Origin: Erythrobacter sp. Alg231-14
Lineage (GTDB): Bacteria; Pseudomonadota; Alphaproteobacteria; Sphingomonadales; Sphingomonadaceae
Length of the DNA: 64,000 nucleotides
Direction: 5' to 3'
Assembly: GCF_900149685.1 (NCBI RefSeq)
Contig: NZ_LT702999.1
Span: 2,356,001 to 2,420,000 of the forward strand
Shown here: positions 18,962 through 27,360 of the stretch, piece after piece
Layout of the letters: each line of letters opens with the position of its first letter
Position numbering within the stretch: position 1 is the stretch's first letter
Made by a program: the position numbers and the translations under genes
Notes under the pieces: model-generated
Databases searched by the model: none
What the model saw: the letters and a program-made list of their open reading frames with translations, nothing else
What the model was told of the DNA's origin: nothing

Positions 18962-21900
18962 ATGGCTTTTGCTCCGTTCATACCTCTGCGCGTTTTGTCG
19001 TCTTATTCGATGCTAGAAGGGGCGATTGATCCCAAGGCCATCGCAAAATTGGCGAAAGAGAGGGGCTTTCCCGCCATCGCCGTTTGCGATCGCAACGGCC
19101 TTTACGGCGCGGTGATGTTCGCCAATGCATGCAAGAGCGAAGGGATCCAGCCGATCATCGGAGCCTTGCTGGGTGTGGCCAGAGCCGGATCAGAGGGCAA
19201 AACGGTCGATTACCTGCCGTTGTTCGCGCAAGATGAAAGCGGATACGACAATTTGTGCCATCTGGTTTCAAAGGCGCATTTGGACCGTCCGCTTGAATTG
19301 GAACCCCATGTCGAGATGGACGATCTATCAGGGCGAACCGATGGATTGATTGCGCTGACCGGGGCCGGGGAAGGGGCGTTGACGCGGCTATTGGCCGAAG
19401 AACAAACGCCGGCCGCCAATGCGTTGGCGGATCAATTGGAAACCTTGTTTCCCGATCGTGTTTATGTCGAATTGGCGCGCAACAATGATCGGGTCGCGGC
19501 GCAAGCCGAAGACGCTCTGATTGATCTTGCCTATGCCCGCAATTGGCCGATGGTCGCGACGAACCCAGCGAATTTTGCCGAACCGCATATGCACAAAGCG
19601 CATGATGCAATGTTGTGCATCGCCAATTCGACCTATGTCGAAAACGACGACCGCCCCACGTCCAACGCGCAAAGCTTCGTCAAATCCTCCAACATGATGG
19701 AGGAATTGTTCGACGACATTCCCGAAGCAACCGCCAACACATTGGTGATTGCGAAACGGTGCGCCTATGCGCCGCCTTACCGCGATCCGATCCTACCTAG
19801 CCTTGCCGGCGATTTGGAGGGTGAGGCCAAGATGTTGGCCGACCTATCGCGAAGCGGTCTTGAAGAACGGCTCAAACCCTATGGTGAGATGACCGATGAT
19901 CAACGGCAGATATATCTCGACCGGCTCGATTATGAGATCAAGATCATCGTCGATATGGGTTTTCCCGGCTATTTCCTGATCGTTGCCGATTTTATCAAAT
20001 GGGCCAAGGATCAGGGCATTCCCGTGGGGCCAGGGCGGGGGTCTGGTGCGGGTTCCATTGTCGCCTGGGCGTTGACCATCACCGACCTTGATCCGATCCA
20101 ATTGGGGTTGCTGTTCGAACGGTTCCTAAACCCGGAACGTGTGTCGATGCCCGATTTCGACATCGATTTCTGCGAAACGCGCCGGGGCGAGGTGATCCGC
20201 TATGTCCAACAGAAATATGGCAATGATCACGTCGCTCAAATTATCACCTTTGGTAAGCTAAAAGCGCGCGCCGTTTTGCGCGATTGCGGCCGCATTTTGC
20301 AGATGAGTTACGGTCAGGTCGATCGGCTTTGCAAAATGGTGCCCAACCATCCGACCGATCCATGGACGTTGCCGCGCGCGTTGAACGGCGCGGCCGATTT
20401 CAAACAGGAATACAACAACGACAATGAGGTGAAACGCCTTGTTGATCTGGCGATGCAGCTCGAAGGGTTGCCGCGCAATTCATCCACACACGCCGCCGGT
20501 GTGGTTATCGGCGATCGGCCATTGGCGCAATTGGTGCCGCTGTATCGCGATCCGCGCTCTGATATGCCGGTGACGCAATTCGACATGAAGCATGTGGAAT
20601 CGTCGGGGCTGGTGAAATTCGATTTTCTCGGGCTGAAAACTCTTTCGGTCCTGCGCAAAGCCGTGGACCTTTTGGAATTGCGCGGGATCACCATCGATCT
20701 GGGTGAATTGCCGCTCGACGATATGGCCGTTTACGACATGATGCAGGCCGGTAACACGGTCGGCGTCTTCCAATTGGAATCCGAAGGGATGCGTCGCACG
20801 CTGAAGGCGGTCAAGCCGTCCAATTTTGGCGACATTATCGCTCTCGTGTCGCTGTATCGCCCCGGTCCGATGGACAACATTCCGCTGTTCGGCAAACGTA
20901 AGGCGGGCGAGGTCGCCATTGAATATCCGCATCCCAAACTCGAGGGGATTTTGGCGGAGACTTATGGGATTTTCGTCTATCAAGAACAGGTGATGCAGGC
21001 CGCTCAGATTTTGGCGGGATATTCGCTGGGCGATGCCGATTTGCTGCGTCGCGCGATGGGTAAAAAAGTCCAGGCAGAGATGGACATCCAACGCGGCACC
21101 TTCGTCAAAGGGTGCAAGGAGAATTCCGATATTGAGGCGAAGCAAGCCAACGAATTGTTTGATTTGATCGACAAATTTGCTGGCTACGGTTTCAACAAAT
21201 CGCACGCCGCCGCCTACGCTTTGCTCGCCTATCAAACCGGTTGGTTGAAAGCGCATTACCCAGAGGAGTTTTACGCCGCATCGATGTGTTTCGATCTGCA
21301 CCAATCGGAAAAACTCAACATCTTTGTGGACGATGCGCGGCGTTATCCCACAGGGGACGAAGAAAATCCCGGCGTGACCGTTCTGGCACCCGACATCAAC
21401 GCGTCAGAATCGCGTTTCACCGTCCAGCAAACCGATGATGGATACGCGGTTCGTTACGCATTGGCCGGCATTCGCAATGTCGGGGAAAAGGCGATGGACG
21501 CCATTGTCGGCGAAAGGGCGGCCAACGGGCCGTTTGAAAGTCTAAAGGACTTTTTCGAACGGTTGCCCCAAGGTTCGATGAACCGTCGCCAACTCGAAGG
21601 TTTGATTTGCGCGGGTGCATTGGATGGGATTGAGCCCAATCGCGCGACCTTGTTCGCCAATGCCGATATGTTGTTGGCTGTGGCCGACGCAGCGATCCGG
21701 GAAAGGTCCAGCGGTCAAGCGGGCCTATTCGGCGGAGAGAACGCCCCACAAGAGGATCTGCGGCTGCAGCCAACGGAGCCATGGTCGCGACCCGAACAAA
21801 TGGCCAAAGAGCGCGAGAATTTCGGGTTCTATTTCTCAGCGCATCCGATTCAACAATATCGCGAAGTGGCATCGGCCCAAGGCGCGCGGACCTATCAAAG

Positions 21901-22462
21901 TTTGATGGACGCCGGATCGCCGGCCGGCGGGCGCAGCACCGCGGTCATCGCGGCCATGGTGGAAAGCGCCAGTAAGGGGCGGACCAAGCGCGGCGCCGAG
22001 TTTATCCGGGCCGATTTCTCCGATGCATCCGGCCAATTTTCGTCGGCCTGTTTCGAAGAATCGTTGGTCGATAAGTTTCAGTCATGGGCCGACAGCGGTG
22101 AATGCGTTTTGTTGAATGTGGAATTGGATTCTCCCAATCCGGGCGAGCCGCCTCGCTTGACGGTGCGGGGCGCACGGCCATTGTCATCGGTTAGCGGCAG
22201 CACACCGATGATCCTAAGGGCGGATATTGTATCGGTTGACGCGCTGGCCGATCTCAAACTGGAATTGGCGACGGGTAAAACGGCGCCCGGCGAAGTGATG
22301 ATCCGATTGGTATTGGGTGCAGACGAAGAGGCGTTTATGCGCCTTGGCACGAACTTTATCCTGAACGGGGAATTGGCGGAGCGCCTTTCCGATGTCGAAG
22401 GGATTGAGAATGTCGCGCTTGAACCGCTGCGTGGCCGCGCGAATTTAAAGCTGGTTGCTTGA
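18962..22462 (+). CDS. dnaE: DNA polymerase III alpha subunit
   Basis: This is the replicative polymerase core, 1166 residues. It has an N-terminal PHP domain (about 1-280), the palm with catalytic aspartates in PDFDIDF (about 397-403), GPGRGSGAGS (a conserved DnaE loop), FDFLGLKTL with the third aspartate, and AAYALLAYQT. The tandem helix-hairpin-helix and OB-fold region lies from about 850 on. In the PHP domain the first metal-binding pair H-x-H is missing: PLRVLSSYS stands where others have HLRVHS, so this domain is probably not a nuclease. The gene has no adjacent dnaQ. The stop overlaps a possible start of the next gene. Confidence 0.97.
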   Translation: MAFAPFIPLRVLSSYSMLEGAIDPKAIAKLAKERGFPAIAVCDRNGLYGAVMFANACKSEGIQPIIGALLGVARAGSEGKTVDYLPLFAQDESGYDNLCHLVSKAHLDRPLELEPHVEMDDLSGRTDGLIALTGAGEGALTRLLAEEQTPAANALADQLETLFPDRVYVELARNNDRVAAQAEDALIDLAYARNWPMVATNPANFAEPHMHKAHDAMLCIANSTYVENDDRPTSNAQSFVKSSNMMEELFDDIPEATANTLVIAKRCAYAPPYRDPILPSLAGDLEGEAKMLADLSRSGLEERLKPYGEMTDDQRQIYLDRLDYEIKIIVDMGFPGYFLIVADFIKWAKDQGIPVGPGRGSGAGSIVAWALTITDLDPIQLGLLFERFLNPERVSMPDFDIDFCETRRGEVIRYVQQKYGNDHVAQIITFGKLKARAVLRDCGRILQMSYGQVDRLCKMVPNHPTDPWTLPRALNGAADFKQEYNNDNEVKRLVDLAMQLEGLPRNSSTHAAGVVIGDRPLAQLVPLYRDPRSDMPVTQFDMKHVESSGLVKFDFLGLKTLSVLRKAVDLLELRGITIDLGELPLDDMAVYDMMQAGNTVGVFQLESEGMRRTLKAVKPSNFGDIIALVSLYRPGPMDNIPLFGKRKAGEVAIEYPHPKLEGILAETYGIFVYQEQVMQAAQILAGYSLGDADLLRRAMGKKVQAEMDIQRGTFVKGCKENSDIEAKQANELFDLIDKFAGYGFNKSHAAAYALLAYQTGWLKAHYPEEFYAASMCFDLHQSEKLNIFVDDARRYPTGDEENPGVTVLAPDINASESRFTVQQTDDGYAVRYALAGIRNVGEKAMDAIVGERAANGPFESLKDFFERLPQGSMNRRQLEGLICAGALDGIEPNRATLFANADMLLAVADAAIRERSSGQAGLFGGENAPQEDLRLQPTEPWSRPEQMAKERENFGFYFSAHPIQQYREVASAQGARTYQSLMDAGSPAGGRSTAVIAAMVESASKGRTKRGAEFIRADFSDASGQFSSACFEESLVDKFQSWADSGECVLLNVELDSPNPGEPPRLTVRGARPLSSVSGSTPMILRADIVSVDALADLKLELATGKTAPGEVMIRLVLGADEEAFMRLGTNFILNGELAERLSDVEGIENVALEPLRGRANLKLVA

Positions 22463-22481
22463 TGACACAGAGATTGGCGCA

Positions 22482-23279
22482 GTGACTGACGCATTGACGG
22501 ATAAGGAAAAGGAGGCGCTGCGCCTTTTGCTTGATGGTCACGACACCAAATCCAGCGCCAATGTTTTGGGCTTGTCCGTGCACACGATCAACGATCGGCT
22601 GCGCAATGCCCGCCGCAAATTGGGTGTGTCGAGCAGCAGAGAGGCCGCAAGAATCTTGCGGGATGCAGAGGGTGGCACACCCCAAATTCCGGTGCACAAA
22701 CCTTTGGGGATCGCCGATGACGTCCCCACGATGGACAATGCAGACCTCACATCAAAAGAGCGATCAGGACCAACCCGGTTCACATGGCTCGCAGGAGGAA
22801 TGTTCATTATGTCTATTGTTATCGCCGTCGCCGTCCTGACCGTAATTTCCACGGGGGGAAGCGAATCCGAAACGGCCGCCGCACCGTCGGATGACGCATC
22901 ATCACCGACCGAACAAACCGCGCAAACGGGCGTCGATGACGCTGAATCGTTGACCATTGCCGAGCCGTTTGTTGCCGCGATTGACGACGGCGATTGGCAG
23001 GAAAGTTGGAACGCGGCCGGGGAATTCTTTCAATCCCAAGCGACCGCCGCCGAATGGGCGCAAACGATTGAACCGGTGCGTGTCTCCTTGGGTGCGGTTG
23101 AAGAACGGCGTTTGACGAATGTCCAACGCGTGGCGACGTTGCCCGGTGCACCCGAAGGCGACTACGAAGTGCTGCAATACCAAACCAAATTTGCCAATCG
23201 CGGTCCCATCGCGATCGAAACGGTGATCATGATCAAGAATGGCGCAACCTATGACGTGGCGGGATACTTTATCCGCTAA
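22482..23279 (+). CDS. Membrane-anchored LuxR-type HTH protein with C-terminal DUF4019
   Basis: The start is uncertain: GTG 22482 is chosen, but TTG 22455, overlapping the dnaE stop, keeps the same frame. Residues about 5-60 form a LuxR/GerE helix-turn-helix (LTDKEKEALRLLL, then SVHTINDRLRNARRKL). A linker and one transmembrane helix (about 99-121) follow. After an acidic Ser/Thr linker the C-terminus (about 155-265) is a periplasmic domain of DUF4019 type with EWAQTIEPVR and LGAVEERRL. This would be a one-component regulator with its DNA-binding domain in the cytoplasm and a sensor outside. The ligand and targets are unknown. A strong terminator follows at 23321. Confidence 0.8.
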   Translation: MTDALTDKEKEALRLLLDGHDTKSSANVLGLSVHTINDRLRNARRKLGVSSSREAARILRDAEGGTPQIPVHKPLGIADDVPTMDNADLTSKERSGPTRFTWLAGGMFIMSIVIAVAVLTVISTGGSESETAAAPSDDASSPTEQTAQTGVDDAESLTIAEPFVAAIDDGDWQESWNAAGEFFQSQATAAEWAQTIEPVRVSLGAVEERRLTNVQRVATLPGAPEGDYEVLQYQTKFANRGPIAIETVIMIKNGATYDVAGYFIR

Positions 23280-23320
23280 AACCGGATAGCAATCGCGCTG
23301 GTTGCACCACAACGCACATG

Positions 23321-23357
23321 ACGGGGAGACGGAACGATCCGTTTCCCCGTTTGTGTT
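23321..23357 (+). terminator. strong rho-independent terminator
   Basis: ACGGGGAGACGGA (23321-23333) pairs with TCCGTTTCCCCGT (23338-23350) over 13 positions with one G-T wobble; the loop is ACGA. TTGTGTTT follows directly. It ends the dnaE/DUF4019 transcription unit. Confidence 0.9.
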
Positions 23358-23471
23358 TGCACAATTGCCCCTCAGAAACGATTGCCAATGGCAACTGACC
23401 GCGCCATTGTCATGACCAAGACAGCCGCAAGAGCTGGCTGAAGATTGGTATGATTTGGGAGTTTATTGGAC

Positions 23472-25082
23472 ATGGTGACACAAGCCCTAGGCGCAATGCA
23501 GGATTGGAGCATGCGGATCACGCATGTCATCGACCACGCCGCCCGTGAAGCGGGGTCGCGTGAGATCGTGACGCGTTGGGCCGATGGCAGTGAAACCCGC
23601 ACCGATTGGGCGGGCATTCGCAACGACGCGTTGAAAATGGCTCAGGCTCTTCAGGCGTTGGGCATAAAGCCGGGCGAACGCGTCGCCAGCCTCGCCATGA
23701 ACCATTCGCGTCACTTGGTAAGCTGGTACGGCGTCGCCGGGATGGGCGGCGTGCTGCACACGGTGAACCCGCGTCTGTTCGAAGATCAATTGGAATACAT
23801 CGTCGGTCACGCCGAAGACCGAGTGTTGTTGTACGATGCCGCGTTCCAGCCGATCGTCGATAAGATGAAAGACCGTTGGACCACGGTCGAACATTACATT
23901 TGTTATGATTCCGGCGAACATGCCCCCGCATTCGAAGATTGGATCGGCGAACAGAACGGCGATATTGAATGGGTGACGGGTGATGAACGTGACCCTTGCA
24001 TGATCTGTTACACAAGCGGCACGACAGGCAATCCAAAGGGCGTTCAGTACGAGCATCGTTCCACCGTTTTGCATGCCATTTCCGGTCTTCAACCGGCCTC
24101 TTTCAACTTTTCCGGATCGTCGGTCATGTTGCCGGTGGTGCCAATGTTTCACGCTGCCAGCTGGGGGCTTCCCTATGCTGGCGCGATGGCTGGCATCAAA
24201 TTCGTATTCTCTGCGGTGAACGATCCGGCGGTCCTGCATGAATTGATGCTGCGTGAAAAAGTCACGGATAGCGCCGGTGTCCCGACCGTGTGGCTGGCGC
24301 ACTTCCAATATTGCGACAAAGAAGGGCTGGACCTTCCGCCACTCAAAGCTGCAACCATCGGCGGTTCGGCTTGCCCGCGCTTTATGATCGAACGTTTGAT
24401 GAAGAACGGCACCCGCGTTCAACACGCATGGGGCATGACCGAAACATCCCCTATTGGCACCGTAGGCGGTCCGACATGGAATTGGGACGAACTAACGTTT
24501 GAAGAGAAAGTCGATGTCACTGCGATGCAAGGGCGTCCCATCTTTGGCGTGGAACTGCGCACGGTGGACCTGGATGATATGGCAACCGAATTGCCTCGCG
24601 ATGGCGTGGCGTCGGGTGCGCTGCAAATTCGCGGGCCGTGGATCATCAAACGTTATTTCAAAGCGGATCAAGACGCGGTGAACAACGAAGGGTGGTTCGA
24701 CACCGGCGACGTCGGGATCATCCATCCTGATGGCACACTGCAATTGACCGATCGCACCAAAGACGTGATCAAATCGGGCGGCGAATGGATCAGCTCGGTT
24801 GAGCTTGAGAACGCCGCCGTGGGTCACCCCGATGTTGCAGAGGCCGCGTGCGTGGGCATGTACCACTCCAAATGGGACGAGCGGCCCGTGCTGTTCGTGA
24901 TCAAAAACGAAGGATCCAATGTCACCGCGGATGACATTATCGAACATCTCAAGCCACTGATCGCAAAATGGTGGCTGCCCGACGCGGTCGAATTTGTGGA
25001 CGATATCCCGCACACCGCGACAGGCAAGATTTCGAAGAAAGACCTGCGCGACCGGTTCTCCGACTATTCGTTGGAGGGGTAA
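23472..25082 (+). CDS. Long-chain fatty-acid--CoA ligase family protein (AMP-forming)
   Basis: An ANL-superfamily adenylating enzyme of 536 residues. The P-loop-like motif A3 is [13 protein letters not shown]5 is WGMTETSP, A7 is WFDTGDVG, then the hinge [15 protein letters not shown], and the C-terminal catalytic lysine sits in [12 protein letters not shown]. It activates a carboxylic acid to acyl-AMP and then acyl-CoA. Its overall form fits medium- to long-chain fatty acid ligases (FadD-like, AlkK-like). ATG 23472 is used rather than the TTG at 23466. It is probably cotranscribed with the DUF1330 gene that follows after 2 bases. Confidence 0.93.
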   Translation: MVTQALGAMQDWSMRITHVIDHAAREAGSREIVTRWADGSETRTDWAGIRNDALKMAQALQALGIKPGERVASLAMNHSRHLVSWYGVAGMGGVLHTVNPRLFEDQLEYIVGHAEDRVLLYDAAFQPIVDKMKDRWTTVEHYICYDSGEHAPAFEDWIGEQNGDIEWVTGDERDPCMICYTSGTTGNPKGVQYEHRSTVLHAISGLQPASFNFSGSSVMLPVVPMFHAASWGLPYAGAMAGIKFVFSAVNDPAVLHELMLREKVTDSAGVPTVWLAHFQYCDKEGLDLPPLKAATIGGSACPRFMIERLMKNGTRVQHAWGMTETSPIGTVGGPTWNWDELTFEEKVDVTAMQGRPIFGVELRTVDLDDMATELPRDGVASGALQIRGPWIIKRYFKADQDAVNNEGWFDTGDVGIIHPDGTLQLTDRTKDVIKSGGEWISSVELENAAVGHPDVAEAACVGMYHSKWDERPVLFVIKNEGSNVTADDIIEHLKPLIAKWWLPDAVEFVDDIPHTATGKISKKDLRDRFSDYSLEG

Positions 25083-25084
25083 GG

Positions 25085-25525
25085 GTGGCCAAAGCCTATA
25101 TAGACCCGTCGCCCGCCAATTTTCAGGCGTTCAAGGATCTGCCTCGCGATGAGCCGATCCATATGCTCAACCTGCTGAGATACCGTGACCTTGCGGAGTA
25201 CCCAGAGGGCCATAAGCATCATGGGAACGGTTGGACGGGAAAGCGCGCGTATGAGGAATATGGCAAAACCTCAGGCCCAATTTTCAGCCGGGTCGGCGGC
25301 GAGGTCGTTTGGCGCGGCGCGTTTCAGACAATGGTCACGGGGCCAGAGCCTGATGACAAGGTCTGGCACGACGGCTTTGTCGCGCAATACCCCAATGCAG
25401 GCGCGTTCTTTGAGATGATAAAGGATGCGGATTACCAGCTGGCGGTGGTGAACCGCACAGCGGCGCTGCTGGATAGCCGCTTGATGCGATTTGAGCCGGG
25501 TGAAGTTGGGGGCGGGTTTGGGTGA
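25085..25525 (+). CDS. DUF1330 domain protein
   Basis: The GTG at 25085 follows GGAGGGG at about 25073-25079 and lies just past the ligase stop. The 146-residue product is a dimeric alpha/beta-barrel (ferredoxin-like) protein of the DUF1330 type, with MLNLLRYRDLAEY and PNAGAFFEMIKDADYQ, the last being the family's typical segment before a conserved R-T-A-A. No enzyme function is established for this family. It may assist the adjacent acyl-CoA ligase pathway. Its stop overlaps the GTG of the following nuclease-like gene by 4 bases. Confidence 0.85.
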   Translation: MAKAYIDPSPANFQAFKDLPRDEPIHMLNLLRYRDLAEYPEGHKHHGNGWTGKRAYEEYGKTSGPIFSRVGGEVVWRGAFQTMVTGPEPDDKVWHDGFVAQYPNAGAFFEMIKDADYQLAVVNRTAALLDSRLMRFEPGEVGGGFG

Positions 25526-26136
25526 GTAAGGCTGATAAAGTAAGGAAGGTTTTGGCGCTCGCCGTCGATAGCGTAGTCGATCAAATAGCATCTGGCAGAA
25601 TTGTTTGCGAAAACGAAGCCACCTTACAGCTGCACCTCTCGCGAGCGGTGATGTTGGCGGCTGAATTGTTTCTGAGTGATAAGAACGAGGTCTCGTTTGT
25701 GGAATTGGAGAGGCCGTGGCACGGTCAGCGTTCTGGAAGGATTGACCTTTGGTTTGGGTTCAGAATTGCTGATGGGTGTGAAACAACTTGTGCTGTAGAA
25801 ATGAAATTTCTCAAGAAGGTGAATCATAGAGAACCAAACAACCGGTATGACGTCTTTTCCGATATTCTGCGACTGGAAGAATGTAAGTCGATGTGTGATC
25901 TTGCATTTGTGCTCGTTGTGACGGATCATGATCATTATCATTCACAAATGTCTTATTCTTCAGGTACTTCAGATTTCGATTTTAGACATGGCTCATCCTA
26001 CAAGGCGGGGGAGATGATGGAGTATCGAACAGCGAATCCGTATGGCCCCGCATTCTCTCTTACTGGAAGCTACGATTTCTCTTGGTCGACCGAACGGAAC
26101 GGATTTAGATACCTTTTGAGCGAGGTCGTTGGTTGA
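25522..26136 (+). CDS. Putative PD-(D/E)XK nuclease-like protein
   Basis: A 204-residue protein with no obvious close family. The order Glu32 (in NEATLQLHL), Asp75 (GRIDLWFG), Glu93-x-Lys95 (AVEMKF) fits the active site of the PD-(D/E)XK restriction-endonuclease-like fold. The strand pattern around D75 and ExK is right. The start is GTG overlapping the DUF1330 stop. Base composition is visibly richer in A and T than the neighbours, with codons such as AGA and ATA, so recent transfer is likely. No methyltransferase or other defence gene is adjacent. Function is unproven; a structural homologue without nuclease activity is possible. Confidence 0.55.
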   Translation: MSKADKVRKVLALAVDSVVDQIASGRIVCENEATLQLHLSRAVMLAAELFLSDKNEVSFVELERPWHGQRSGRIDLWFGFRIADGCETTCAVEMKFLKKVNHREPNNRYDVFSDILRLEECKSMCDLAFVLVVTDHDHYHSQMSYSSGTSDFDFRHGSSYKAGEMMEYRTANPYGPAFSLTGSYDFSWSTERNGFRYLLSEVVG

Positions 26137-26213
26137 AAAAATAGAGTTCGTTGCCTCGCAGGTTTGAACAAGCGGGATATGCCCAGCCATTGCGGGCGAC
26201 TAAATGCCTCAAC

Positions 26214-26651
26214 TCACAACCGCTTCACCAAACAATAGGTCGTGTGCCCCTTGGGAAAGTCCGCCAGCTCTCCATACACGCGATACCCCAGCTTCTCGTA
26301 AAACGGCTTTGCCTGAAAGCTGACGGTTTCGGTGCGGATGTATTCAAAGCCTAGCGCGCTGCAATGGTCCTCCACCGTGGCTATTAGCTGGCTGCCCACC
26401 TGCTTTCCCCGCGCTTCTTCGGAAATCCACACCAGTTCGAGCAGGCAGTAATTCCAATAGGCGTTGCAGCGAATGCCGCCCACGACCTCTCCCGCTGCAT
26501 TCCGCGCAAACACGGCAAAGCGGGTGTCGGGTTCAAACACCACGGCATCGGGCAAATGCTCTTGATTGAAGGATTTGATGCCGTCGCTCATCACCGCCAG
26601 ATCGGCTTCGCTGGGCGACTGAGACAATTCGATGATCACGTCTTTGCTCAT
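26214..26651 (-). CDS. GNAT-family N-acetyltransferase
   Basis: A 145-residue GNAT protein. Acetyl-CoA binding is suggested by ISEEARGKQVGSQLIATVE (the Q/R-x-x-G-x-G/A motif) and the C-terminal FYEKLGYRVYGE, the usual motif B end. VGGIRCNAYWNYCLLELVWI forms the central strands. Substrate unknown. On its own strand the sequence directly upstream of the ATG contains the palindrome GTTAG-AAA-CTAAC (26653-26665) and no clear ribosome site, so initiation may be leaderless or structure-controlled. Confidence 0.88.
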   Translation of the reverse strand: MSKDVIIELSQSPSEADLAVMSDGIKSFNQEHLPDAVVFEPDTRFAVFARNAAGEVVGGIRCNAYWNYCLLELVWISEEARGKQVGSQLIATVEDHCSALGFEYIRTETVSFQAKPFYEKLGYRVYGELADFPKGHTTYCLVKRL

Positions 26652-26820
26652 GGTTAGAAACTAACGCAGGGGCGATGCCGATCCAAGTGCGGAATATTGG
26701 CCGAGTATCGGGCATTCACCACCGGCGCGCGTCCATGACGCCGGCAAGTCTGCGCAATTTGATCAATCAATAGTTTCAACTGGGCTCTGGCGACAGGCCA
26801 CTAAAGGCCAGGTTAAACCT

Positions 26821-27330
26821 GTGAGTTGGCGAAGCGCTCACGCGCTTGTCTTTTTGACGGTTGTTGGTAGCCTCGGTCGAGGGCTTTTGGGGGAGAAGTA
26901 CGCTGTGACCGATAAACAATCTTTAGGCACATGGATTGGGGATTTTCCCGACTTTCTGCTCCGGTATCGCTTGTGGGTTGGCTTGGCTGCGATTGCGCTT
27001 TGCGCGGCCACTTGGGCGGTCGATTTGTTTGAGATCGTTTATCAGTGCCCTTTCTGTCGCGCTCAAAGAACCGTGATCGGGTTGCTCGGCCTACTGCTCA
27101 TTCTTCCGAACCCCGCGCATTGGAGTGCTCGCTACCTATCGGTGGTCTTTTCCGTCTTCGGGCTTTCTGTTGGGGCAACTCAGCATTTCCGTGGCTGGGC
27201 TCGCATTATGGGAGGGGAGTTTGAGTGGGGAGATCAATGGTATCTGAACTCGTGGCTGCTTTCCGGTTTCGCCATCTTTATCATCGTCGCGCTATTGATG
27301 TTGATTTGGTCGTACCAAAGACCCGAGTAG
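26821..27330 (+). CDS. DsbB-like membrane protein with a CPFC motif
   Basis: It has 169 residues with four or five hydrophobic segments (about 5-24, 50-71, 83-98, 104-122 and 144-165). After the second segment comes QCPFCRAQR, which closely resembles the CPLC-x-x-QR quinone-side redox motif of DsbB after its own second transmembrane helix; Cys76 and Cys79 are the pair. The second periplasmic cysteine pair of DsbB is absent; the only other cysteine is Cys61. So it may be a divergent quinone-linked thiol oxidoreductase. GTG 26821 is the start; no good ribosome site is visible. Family assignment is an inference from one motif and topology. Confidence 0.55.
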   Translation: MSWRSAHALVFLTVVGSLGRGLLGEKYAVTDKQSLGTWIGDFPDFLLRYRLWVGLAAIALCAATWAVDLFEIVYQCPFCRAQRTVIGLLGLLLILPNPAHWSARYLSVVFSVFGLSVGATQHFRGWARIMGGEFEWGDQWYLNSWLLSGFAIFIIVALLMLIWSYQRPE

Positions 27331-27360
27331 CCGCCGCGACTCCATCTAAAAGTTAGAAAT

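Noticed and set aside
25522..27330. The AT-richer stretch as a genomic island or prophage remnant
   Set aside because: No integrase, transposase, tRNA, or flanking repeats are seen, and typical genes are interspersed; only single-gene acquisition is supported.
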